From: Flavobacterium antarcticum DSM 19726
GTDB taxonomy: Bacteria > Bacteroidota > Bacteroidia > Flavobacteriales > Flavobacteriaceae
DNA: 64,000 nucleotides
Reading direction: 5' to 3'
NCBI RefSeq assembly: GCF_000419685.1
Contig: NZ_ATTM01000007.1
Location: forward strand, 81,345-145,344
Positions 45,008 to 51,674 of the stretch are shown in pieces; the first letter of the stretch is position 1; the number at the start of each line of letters is the position of its first letter. The translations under genes were made by a program, and so were the position numbers. The notes below the pieces were generated by a model. That model searched no databases, was not told the DNA's origin, and saw only the letters and a program-made list of their open reading frames with translations.

Positions 45008-45568
45008 ATGAAAAAATTATTATTTAGCCTAATGGCAATTGCATTTTTGAGTTTTACGGTTAATGCTCAAAAAGTTTCAAAGGAAGAGGCAAGAGTTTAT
45101 GCTGCAAAAGTATTGCTAAATTTTAAAAGCACTTTGCACACTTCCTATAAAAACTCAGTAGATTTTGAAGATTTTGTGAAAATTGTTACTTATCCTAACA
45201 ATTCCACAACTATGCCGAATGAAGGAAAAGAACTTCTAAAAGTAGCTTATGTACTTCTGTCAAACAATACATCTGATAAGGAAATAATCTCCACTTATTC
45301 AGGTAAGGAAGTTGCCAATGCATATAAATTTTTAAAAGCGCATCCCTCATTTGACGAAACTCAACTCTTTGGATTCAAAATTAAAGATGCAGCAATGACA
45401 GGAGGCAAAGGAGGCCCAAGTATACATAATGATGCTCACGTTTCTGATCGTGAAATAAATAGAGAGTATCCTTGTAAATGGTATCAAATTAAATGTCACC
45501 TAAATGAAATTGTAGGTGAAGCAGCAGCAGATATCATAATGACGGCATTAATAGCTCTTTTATTATAA
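45008..45568 (+). CDS. Secreted protein of unknown function, regulon member
   Basis: 186 residues. The Sec signal MKKLLFSLMAIAFLSFTVNAQ is followed by a helical region (about 22-120). A Gly-rich link AMTGGKGGPSIHND comes next, then a short Cys-containing segment YPCKWYQIKCHLNEI. The hydrophobic C-terminus ends AAADIIMTALIALLL. The last segment could insert in a membrane. No family recognised. It follows promoter copy 2 with a ~70-nt leader and ends at a strong hairpin before the TraB-like gene. Confidence 0.75.
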   Translation: MKKLLFSLMAIAFLSFTVNAQKVSKEEARVYAAKVLLNFKSTLHTSYKNSVDFEDFVKIVTYPNNSTTMPNEGKELLKVAYVLLSNNTSDKEIISTYSGKEVANAYKFLKAHPSFDETQLFGFKIKDAAMTGGKGGPSIHNDAHVSDREINREYPCKWYQIKCHLNEIVGEAAADIIMTALIALLL

Positions 45569-45577
45569 ACATAATTA

Positions 45578-45609
45578 ACAGGGCTGTAAATTAAATTAAT
45601 CAGCCCTGT
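45578..45609 (+). terminator. Hairpin between the two genes of cassette 2
   Basis: ACAGGGCTG (45578-45586)/CAGCCCTGT (45601-45609), a perfect 9-bp stem with a 14-nt loop and a short TTT tail. Probably a terminator, possibly leaky because the next gene starts 34 bp later without a visible regulon promoter. Confidence 0.7.
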
Positions 45610-45643
45610 TTCATAATCATTTATTGATTTTAAATTATTAGAC

Positions 45644-46348
45644 ATGAAAAATAAATTACTACTTTTAACAATTATTACAGTTCTACTAATTGGCTGTAAA
45701 TCATCTTTAATTAATTACGCTCTAGAAAAAAAAGGAATTTATGACGACCATATAACAACAAAAACCTTTTCAGTAGCGAACAAACAAATCATTTTTTTAC
45801 CGATGCAGCATGTCGGCAGAAAAGAATATTATGATGATGTAAAAAGAAAAATCGACTCTTTAAAAAGCAAAGATTATGTCTTCTTTTATGAAAAAATAAT
45901 AGACGATACGAAAGATACTTTGGACTTATACAAATTCCGAAAAATCATTCATTTTGGAATTCCAAAAAACGGTTATGTCAACTTGTTAGATTCTCTATAC
46001 AAAAGCGGTACAAAATTTAAGTACACATTAATAAATCAACCATCAATAGAAACGTTTGGTTTAACCAGTCAGAATAGCTTTAACATTGATATGACTATTG
46101 AAACAATCATAAACAATGTTGAAAAATCAAAAGATATAACATTAGAACAATGCGACTTTATTAACTCATATACCCAGAATTATAAGTGTACAAATAAGCT
46201 TTTAAATAAAGAGGAGTGGAAAAAATATTTAATTGATGATAGAAACGACTTCTTAGTCAACGAAGTCAAAAAAAGCAAGTTTAAAAAAATAGTAGTTATC
46301 TATGGCAAAGCACATCTAAATGGGTTTGAAAATCAAATTGCAAAATAA
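45644..46348 (+). CDS. TraB/GumN-like lipoprotein
   Basis: 234 residues. The N-terminus MKNKLLLLTIITVLLIGC is an SPII signal. The mature protein has the TraB/EreA-like pattern: IIFLPMQHVGRKEYYDDVKRKIDSLKSKDYVFFYE near the start (the conserved His after the first strand and a Glu) and KKIVVIYGKAHLNGFENQ at the end. The Tiki/TraB superfamily includes metalloproteases and erythromycin-esterase-like enzymes, so an envelope peptidase role is possible. A role for the pseudogene region downstream is not implied. Confidence 0.65.
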   Translation: MKNKLLLLTIITVLLIGCKSSLINYALEKKGIYDDHITTKTFSVANKQIIFLPMQHVGRKEYYDDVKRKIDSLKSKDYVFFYEKIIDDTKDTLDLYKFRKIIHFGIPKNGYVNLLDSLYKSGTKFKYTLINQPSIETFGLTSQNSFNIDMTIETIINNVEKSKDITLEQCDFINSYTQNYKCTNKLLNKEEWKKYLIDDRNDFLVNEVKKSKFKKIVVIYGKAHLNGFENQIAK

Positions 46349-46562
46349 TTATACCCATCTATAAAAAACGCAATTTACCAGTAAAACATTTATTCCCTTA
46401 CTTATTTCCTCCTATGTTGCTAGTAATCGCTTTTACTGTAATGAAAATTAATAACACCTATAAATATTCGAATTATATTCTAGTTTTTTGAGTGACCTTA
46501 GAATAAACTGCCGTATTTGGAATCATAAGGGAACTAAGAAAACTAGTGAAAATCTAGAGTTT

Positions 46563-46609
46563 TTAATTCAGAATCCGTTTCAAAAAATTTAAAATGGATT
46601 CTGAATTAA
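46563..46609 (+). terminator. 14-bp inverted repeat downstream of the TraB-like gene
   Basis: TTAATTCAGAATCC (46563-46576)/GGATTCTGAATTAA (46596-46609) with an AT-rich 19-nt loop. It has only a weak T-run, so terminator function is uncertain. The 200 bp before it hold no gene. Confidence 0.5.
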
Positions 46610-46689
46610 TTTATATTTGAGTAGGTTTCTTAATATGAATATTAGTTTAATATTACTGCCTACATAAAGTAATTTAATCCATACCTGCT

Positions 46690-46887
46690 ATGAGAATATT
46701 TTCTGTTCTATTGTGTTTTTCTCTTTATAGTTGCAAATTAATGCTATTAACAAGTAAGACTAACTTTATCTCAGTATCGAACTAAATGAAACTAGAAATG
46801 GATTTGGCTTTAACTGTAAAAGATAGAATTGATGGCAAAGAAGAAAGTTTTTTATTTGATATTGGAGCTATTAATATGCTCTGGTGA
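46690..46887 (+). pseudogene. Decayed lipoprotein/retropepsin-like gene fragment
   Basis: From ATG 46690 the frame encodes MRIFSVLLCFSLYSCK, a lipoprotein signal. It meets an in-frame TAA (46783), resumes at the adjacent ATG (46786) and reads KLEMDLALTVKDRIDGKEES then FLFDIGA before a TGA (46885). FLFDIGA resembles the aspartic-protease motif FxFDTGA of retropepsin-like proteins. The two stops and the loss of sense beyond suggest a relic. No regulon promoter precedes it. The 400 bp after it hold hairpins at 47013 and 47148. Confidence 0.5.
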
Positions 46888-47012
46888 TCGATTGTATCGA
46901 GCCCCCACCTACATTAAAAAATAAAAGTAGCATTTTCAACGCGATTTATTAAAGCAAGGTACTTGTGAAGTGGTTGTTTGACTCAAAAAAACCAATTTCA
47001 GAGTCACATTGC

Positions 47013-47033
47013 AAACGCTCTATTGCGTTTTTT
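47013..47033 (+). terminator. Terminator-like hairpin after the pseudogene
   Basis: AAACGC-TCTATT-GCGTTT followed by TTT, about 125 bp after the last in-frame remnant. It probably ended the ancestral gene. Confidence 0.55.
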
Positions 47034-47147
47034 AAAAGGATAAAGGTAATAGATGCAATCGAGCATCAGAATAGAACATCAATATAATCGGATTCTCATT
47101 TATATTTAAAAAGATTCTCCTAAGGGTTTTTTGCTTTCAACTTATGC

Positions 47148-47178
47148 AAAACGACAACCCTTAAAGTTGTCGTTTTTT
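47148..47178 (+). terminator. GACAAC-type terminator before cassette 3
   Basis: AAAACGACAAC (47148-47158)/GTTGTCGTTTT (47166-47176) plus further T's. The stem sequence recurs in the terminators at 48922 and 49622. Confidence 0.85.
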
Positions 47179-47199
47179 CATTCCTACAAATCCATTCTA

Positions 47200-47256
47200 T
47201 TAACATTTTTTACGGCTAAACCGTAAATCCATACTCGAGTAGTACGGTAATTTTAC
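47200..47256 (+). promoter_or_regulatory. Regulon promoter element, copy 3
   Basis: TTAACAT (47200), 3 nt, TTACGG-CTAAA-CCGTAA (47210-47226), 21 nt, TAATTTTAC (47248-47256). Only ~24 nt separate the -7 box from the ATG at 47281. Confidence 0.8.
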
Positions 47257-47280
47257 CTCATAAAGCTAAACAGAAAAATC

Positions 47281-47727
47281 ATGTTACGAATCATCCTTTA
47301 TACTTCGCTTTTGCTTGTTACATCAATGGGTTTTGCGCAACCACGGCTTGAGATTGCATTAGACGTTCGTGGGACATTCTGTAAAGGTGGTTCAGGTCTT
47401 TGTAATCAGGATAGGAACCCAACAAAAGATTCAACGATGAAAATATACACTGCAACAAAATTAGATTACAACAGGATTAGTTTTGAAATCGAGCCAAATA
47501 AACTTTCCATTGAAGAACAAGTTATCTTTTTTGGTAAAGAATACCGAGAATTAAAACCCACGGACGAAATCATGTTTATACAAGAAAACGATTTCATCTT
47601 TGACTTAGACACCCTCATTTACCTCGACCTTGATTTAGCTTATGGACTCTTAAAAAAAGGAACTTACCCGATAAAAGTTGACAAAGACAAAGTGAAAGTA
47701 ACCTTCACGCTTTCTTTTCACAGATAA
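47281..47727 (+). CDS. Secreted protein of unknown function, regulon member
   Basis: 148 residues. Signal peptide MLRIILYTSLLLVTSMGFAQ, then a predicted beta-rich mature protein with two Cys close together (GTFCKGGSGLCNQD), probably a disulfide. It ends KVKVTFTLSFHR. No family recognised. It is the first gene of cassette 3, and a coiled-coil secreted protein follows 31 bp later. Confidence 0.75.
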   Translation: MLRIILYTSLLLVTSMGFAQPRLEIALDVRGTFCKGGSGLCNQDRNPTKDSTMKIYTATKLDYNRISFEIEPNKLSIEEQVIFFGKEYRELKPTDEIMFIQENDFIFDLDTLIYLDLDLAYGLLKKGTYPIKVDKDKVKVTFTLSFHR

Positions 47728-47758
47728 TACTGATAAAATAATCTCAAACCATAATGCT

Positions 47759-48895
47759 ATGAAAACCTATCTCTACCTCAGTATAAGTTTGCTGTTTTTT
47801 ACAAATACAACAGCTTTCCCAAGTAAAGAATTGAGTGACCCTAATGTGATTATGGAACAATTGATCTCTGAAATTAAAGATGTCCAGTTGAAGTATGACA
47901 AACTTATCAGCGACAAGGCGCTCCAAATACAAACACTCAATAAAGCGCTTCAAATAGCGATAAGTACCGAGCAAAAAGTAGATATATTAGTTCAAAAGGA
48001 CCTCGTTAATAGAGAAATTTCAATTCTAAAAATGGATGTAACAAGTGAAATATCTAAGATAAGATATTTAAAAGGATTGCAGATCATAAAGATTCTCTAT
48101 GAAAAAGTCCTCAGTTTAGACCATCATTTTGCGTCAGTACGAACGTTAAGTGAAATTAACAAAATGTCCAACCCAAATCAATATCCAGAATATGAGAAAC
48201 TAAAAGAAATTGTCTCTGCTAAAAAAGACAAGAAAAGTGGTTTTGAGTTGACCTCGATTCTTGGAACAAACACAGTGGTGTCTCTAGTGCAGACATTTAC
48301 TTCAATGCTTTCATCAAGCATGACAAAAGATGAAAAAGAAAAAGAACTGGCTAACGTAGAATGTATTTTAGATTTCACATTACGTATGCAAAATGACTTA
48401 AATACCATCTATTTTGAAACGGCCTTTTTACAAAAGAGTAATGCTAAAATGAAAGAAGATATTGAAACCTTGTTTAGGGATTATACAAAACCTATTGGAT
48501 ATATGGCAACACTCGAAAATTGCCGCTCCAATGATGACTGGGAAACCGTTACGCAAAAAATGGAAGAGTATTTAACGAAATTAAAAGCAGCCACAGGAAG
48601 TCCTCAATATAAAATGCAAGTTAATCTAGAATTTCCTATCGATCGATTGCTGCAGTTCATCACCCAATATAACAATTTTATAGATCAAGGTGGAAAGTTT
48701 TATGAGAAATTCAAAATCATCCTGAACAGCTATGAAAACGAAAAGAAATGTGAAACCAAATTACCTTTAGAATACAAAAAATTAAAAAGCGACATTGACG
48801 TTGCAATTGATAAATTTAACATCGCTTACAAACCAGTTGAGGTTAACGGAACCAAGATGAAGGAAATACTATACGGCTTAAATGAGTTTGATTAA
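47759..48895 (+). CDS. Secreted coiled-coil protein of unknown function
   Basis: 378 residues. Signal peptide of about 20 residues (MKTYLYLSISLLFFTNTTAF). The mature part is helical: coiled-coil at about 30-100 (LISEIKDVQLKYDKLISDKALQIQTLNKALQIA) and further helices to the C-terminus. Cys residues occur in NVECILDF, ENCRSND and EKKCETK. No enzymatic motif. Expressed from cassette 3 with the 148-residue protein and ended by the duplicated terminator at 48922. Confidence 0.75.
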   Translation: MKTYLYLSISLLFFTNTTAFPSKELSDPNVIMEQLISEIKDVQLKYDKLISDKALQIQTLNKALQIAISTEQKVDILVQKDLVNREISILKMDVTSEISKIRYLKGLQIIKILYEKVLSLDHHFASVRTLSEINKMSNPNQYPEYEKLKEIVSAKKDKKSGFELTSILGTNTVVSLVQTFTSMLSSSMTKDEKEKELANVECILDFTLRMQNDLNTIYFETAFLQKSNAKMKEDIETLFRDYTKPIGYMATLENCRSNDDWETVTQKMEEYLTKLKAATGSPQYKMQVNLEFPIDRLLQFITQYNNFIDQGGKFYEKFKIILNSYENEKKCETKLPLEYKKLKSDIDVAIDKFNIAYKPVEVNGTKMKEILYGLNEFD

Positions 48896-48899
48896 ATAA

Positions 48900-48952
48900 T
48901 AAATAGTTTTTGTTAGTAGTTAAAAACGACCACCTAAGAAGTGGTCGTTTTT
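48900..48952 (+). terminator. Duplicated terminator module, copy a
   Basis: Positions 48900-48920 are identical to 49600-49620 (21 nt). They are followed by stem AAAAACGACCAC/GTGGTCGTTTTT (48922-48933 with 48941-48952) and a T-run. Confidence 0.88.
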
Positions 48953-48972
48953 TTAATCAAAAATTTCTTTCC

Positions 48973-49029
48973 TTAACATTTTTTACGGCAAAGCCGTAAT
49001 GCACCACTTTTGCAAAGTACTATTTTTAC
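48973..49029 (+). promoter_or_regulatory. Regulon promoter element, copy 4
   Basis: TTAACAT (48973), 3 nt, TTACGG-CAAAG-CCGTAA (48983-48999), 21 nt, TATTTTTAC (49021-49029). The stretch starting at the -7 box continues identically to copy 2 for about 10 nt (ACAACATCAAAT). Confidence 0.8.
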
Positions 49030-49087
49030 AACATCAAATAGAAAGTTTTTCTATTTAAAGAATTAAAACATGTTAAACATTTAGATC

Positions 49088-49579
49088 ATGAAAAAAACTA
49101 TAATTATCCTTTCCTTGATCACGTTACCTTTGTTAGGAATGGCACAATCAAAAATCTCAGCTGAAACCTCCTTTGGAAACTTCAACATTGGAAAAGATTA
49201 CGGAGCAAATGTCGAAGTCGGCGTCACATATCATTTTTCAGAACAAACTGCATTAAAATTGTCTGGCTTAGGTGGACAATTAGAAAATCGTCCAACAAAT
49301 ATTGACTATCAAGTTCTAAAATTCGCGCTACACAGTGAACAGAAAATCATCTCTTCTAAACAGATCGAATTTTGCTTGTTATTTGGTATTAGTTATCTGT
49401 CGGTAGAAAACAATCTCCCTTTAGAGAAAAATGACTTTACAGGTATAGATCTAGGAACTACAATCAATATTTTTCCAAAAAGCAAATGGGGATTAGGTGT
49501 AAAAATTGTAAGCACATACGCTTACGACGCTCCTGGTGGAATTTTGCAAGCTAATGGATTTGTATCCTACCGTTTTTAA
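49088..49579 (+). CDS. Small outer-membrane beta-barrel protein, regulon member
   Basis: 163 residues. Signal peptide of about 19 residues ends LGMAQ. The mature part alternates amphipathic strands (YGANVEVGVTYHFSEQTALKLSGLGG; FCLLFGISYLSVENN; GIDLGTTINIFPKSKWGLGVKIV) and ends in an aromatic residue (GFVSYRF), as do outer-membrane barrels. Probably an eight-stranded OmpA-like or PorT-like barrel. Single-gene cassette between promoter copy 4 and terminator copy b. Confidence 0.78.
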   Translation: MKKTIIILSLITLPLLGMAQSKISAETSFGNFNIGKDYGANVEVGVTYHFSEQTALKLSGLGGQLENRPTNIDYQVLKFALHSEQKIISSKQIEFCLLFGISYLSVENNLPLEKNDFTGIDLGTTINIFPKSKWGLGVKIVSTYAYDAPGGILQANGFVSYRF

Positions 49580-49599
49580 AAACCGATATCCACTTTAAA

Positions 49600-49653
49600 T
49601 AAATAGTTTTTGTTAGTAGTGAAAAACGACAACTGTAAAAAGTTGTCGTTTTT
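49600..49653 (+). terminator. Duplicated terminator module, copy b
   Basis: Same 21-nt lead-in as copy a, then stem AAAAACGACAACT/AGTTGTCGTTTTT (49622-49634 with 49641-49653) and a T-run. Confidence 0.88.
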
Positions 49654-49674
49654 TTATCGCTCTACTAACTACAT

Positions 49675-49731
49675 TTAACGTTTTTTACGGCTTTGTCGTA
49701 ATCTCCCTATCTACTTATCTGATAATTTTAC
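49675..49731 (+). promoter_or_regulatory. Regulon promoter element, copy 5
   Basis: TTAACGT (49675), 3 nt, TTACGG-CTTTG-TCGTAA (49685-49701), 21 nt, TAATTTTAC (49723-49731). One base differs in each of the upstream box and right half-site. Its only possible product is the short peptide at 49757. Confidence 0.75.
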
Positions 49732-49756
49732 AGCGCAACAAAAAAACCGACAACAC

Positions 49757-49846
49757 ATGTTCACTATTATTTTTTACCTAATCATTACGCTCCGATCAAT
49801 TATTTGTTCCATCGAAGTAAAAATTGTAGAATGGCTGTTTAACTAG
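49757..49846 (+). CDS. 29-residue hydrophobic peptide under regulon promoter copy 5
   Basis: ATG 49757, stop TAG 49844-49846. It reads MFTIIFYLIITLRSIICSIE then VKIVEWLFN. It has one hydrophobic stretch, a Cys and an aromatic end. It starts 26 nt after the -7 box of promoter copy 5, the same leader length as cassette 3. No longer frame exists between this promoter and the opposing gene. It could be a membrane peptide, or the transcript itself could be a small RNA. Confidence 0.45.
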   Translation: MFTIIFYLIITLRSIICSIEVKIVEWLFN

Positions 49847-49893
49847 CAAAAAAAATAAGATATTTCCTCTAACAAGTGCAATTTATTTAAAGT

Positions 49894-50841
49894 TTAATTG
49901 AGTAAATACCCCACTCCAATCGACCCATAATAATAGCCTTTATTCACAATATTATCCGCTTCTTGAGTCGTATAATTAAAAGTGTAATGAAAATTCCAAT
50001 TGTTTTTTCGGTATTTCAAGCCTGCTTCTCCTTCAAACCGAAAAGGAATTAAAGGAAATATTACCGGACTTTTATCTTGAAACAAACTTCCTTGAATCGT
50101 TGCATCGTAAATCTGATAATTCACTTTTGGACTGATGAAAAAATAAAATTCAGAAGATTCTCGGTACTTTTTATCATACCGAAGCGAAGCATCATATAAA
50201 TTAGATTCAGAACTAGACAGCAGTTTCTTAAAGCCAATTCTTAATACAGGTCCAACAGTAATTTCATTCCAAATGGTTCCTACTTTCACTTCAGCTTGCG
50301 CCAAAATATCAATCGTGTTTTTAGGATTTAAAGTGATTACTTTTTTTCCGTAGAACGCTTCTGTTTGAACCAATAGTGCGTTGTGAATTTGGTATTGCCA
50401 ACCTTCCACAGCATCGTATCCAAAAGTTTTGTGAAATTGCCATTGCAGTTGTTTTCCAAAGGCATTTGGACCCATAAAACCAACTTGCGCATTAAGTTTG
50501 AATACAGTTTCGTTCGTAAAAAACCGGTGCATTCCCGCTTCCGCAAATAAAACGCCAGCAAATGGTCGGTCGTTTACATAAAAGTCTTCCGCTCGAATCG
50601 TTTGTGGATTGTAGATGTATTGAGCAATTCGAAATTCAGTTATTTTCTTAACGACTTTTTCGCTCTTGGGAGCATTCAAATAGCGGTAATAAAGTTCGAA
50701 TCCGTTCGTGTAATATTTATCATTGACCGTAGAAGTGTACAAATCATTGTCTAAAATCAGTCCAAATTCCGCCGCGTGATTTTGCGCAACAGTACTTAAA
50801 CTGAATAGTAATAAAAGTACAAATACGCATTTTTTAACCAT
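49894..50841 (-). CDS. LpxR-like lipid A deacylase
   Basis: 315-residue outer-membrane barrel enzyme that removes the 3'-acyloxyacyl chain of lipid A. Signal peptide of about 19 residues (ending STVAQ). LpxR signatures: LDNDLYTSTVNDKYYTNGFEL, FYVNDRPFAGVLFAEAG, and the MGPNAFGKQLQWQFHKTFGYDAVEGWQYQIHNA stretch, with the catalytic His and the Asn/Asp ligands of calcium. The start lies 3 bp after the mtgA stop, so the two are co-transcribed: both act on the envelope. Confidence 0.85.
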   Translation of the reverse strand: MVKKCVFVLLLLFSLSTVAQNHAAEFGLILDNDLYTSTVNDKYYTNGFELYYRYLNAPKSEKVVKKITEFRIAQYIYNPQTIRAEDFYVNDRPFAGVLFAEAGMHRFFTNETVFKLNAQVGFMGPNAFGKQLQWQFHKTFGYDAVEGWQYQIHNALLVQTEAFYGKKVITLNPKNTIDILAQAEVKVGTIWNEITVGPVLRIGFKKLLSSSESNLYDASLRYDKKYRESSEFYFFISPKVNYQIYDATIQGSLFQDKSPVIFPLIPFRFEGEAGLKYRKNNWNFHYTFNYTTQEADNIVNKGYYYGSIGVGYLLN

Positions 50842-50844
50842 ACA

Positions 50845-51525
50845 TCAATAGTCTAATTTTCCCACGTAACGCATGTGCTTGACAATTCTCCCTTTTCTTC
50901 GTTCAATATAACTTGAAGAATTGCTGGCCTTAAATTTCCTTGGATTTGGTAAAATTGCGGCAATTCCAGCAGCTTCTCTTTTAGATAAATCTGCTGCGGA
51001 TTTTCCGTACCAATGTTTTGATGCGGCTTCAACTCCGTAAACGCCAGTTCCCATTTCGATACTATTGAGGTAGACTTCCATAATGCGTTCCTTACCCCAA
51101 ATAAATTCGATTAGTACTGTGAAATAAGCTTCGAGCCCTTTTCGCAAGTAACTTCTTCCTTGCCATAAGAACACATTTTTAGCGGTTTGTTGCGAAATGG
51201 TGCTTCCTCCTTTTAGTTTTTTTCCTTTTTCATTATTTTCCATCGCCTTTTGAATGGCGTTGAAATCAAATCCACTGTGGGTTAAAAAATTTCCGTCTTC
51301 GCTGGCAATAACTGCTTTTTGCATATTCACAGAAATCTCTTCAATAGGTACCCACTTGTGACTTGAAGTCATTTCTTGACCGTCCAACTTTTGGTCAATC
51401 GCTCGCGTAATCATTAAAGGCGTGAACGGAACGGGAACAAATTTGAAAATAATAACCGATAAAATAGACAATCCAAAAAACCAAAGCATTGCTTTCCAAA
51501 GGAAACGAAGTATTTTTTTAACCAT
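50845..51525 (-). CDS. mtgA: Monofunctional peptidoglycan glycosyltransferase
   Basis: 226-residue GT51 enzyme polymerising glycan strands from lipid II. One N-terminal membrane helix (about 9-28). The catalytic Glu is in KAVIASEDGNFLTHSGFD, followed by KLKGGSTISQQTAKNVFLW and KERIMEVYLNSIEMGTGVYGVEAASKHWYGK. No transpeptidase domain, typical for MtgA. First gene of a two-gene unit with the LpxR-like enzyme. Confidence 0.95.
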   Translation of the reverse strand: MVKKILRFLWKAMLWFFGLSILSVIIFKFVPVPFTPLMITRAIDQKLDGQEMTSSHKWVPIEEISVNMQKAVIASEDGNFLTHSGFDFNAIQKAMENNEKGKKLKGGSTISQQTAKNVFLWQGRSYLRKGLEAYFTVLIEFIWGKERIMEVYLNSIEMGTGVYGVEAASKHWYGKSAADLSKREAAGIAAILPNPRKFKASNSSSYIERRKGRIVKHMRYVGKLDY

Positions 51526-51600
51526 GAAATTTTTATTTTTTATTTACCATTCAGATGAAACTCTTATATTTCGAAAACATAGCAAGAAGTTCACCTGCCT

Positions 51601-51657
51601 AATTCGTGTTTGTAAACATTATGAATACCAAAATTCGTGTTATTGGTGTAATTCGTG
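51601..51657. repeat. AATTCGTG repeat cluster B
   Basis: AATTCGTG at 51601, 51632 and 51650, the reverse complement of the CACGAATT units at 35.8 and 41.5 kb. It lies in the gap between the mtgA and oxidoreductase genes. Confidence 0.5.
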
Positions 51658-51674
51658 GCAAGAAAACTTGATAC

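Noticed and set aside
46349..47280. A sixth copy of the regulon promoter before the decayed gene
   Set aside because: GCCGTA occurs near 46512, but none of the other boxes are at the required spacing.
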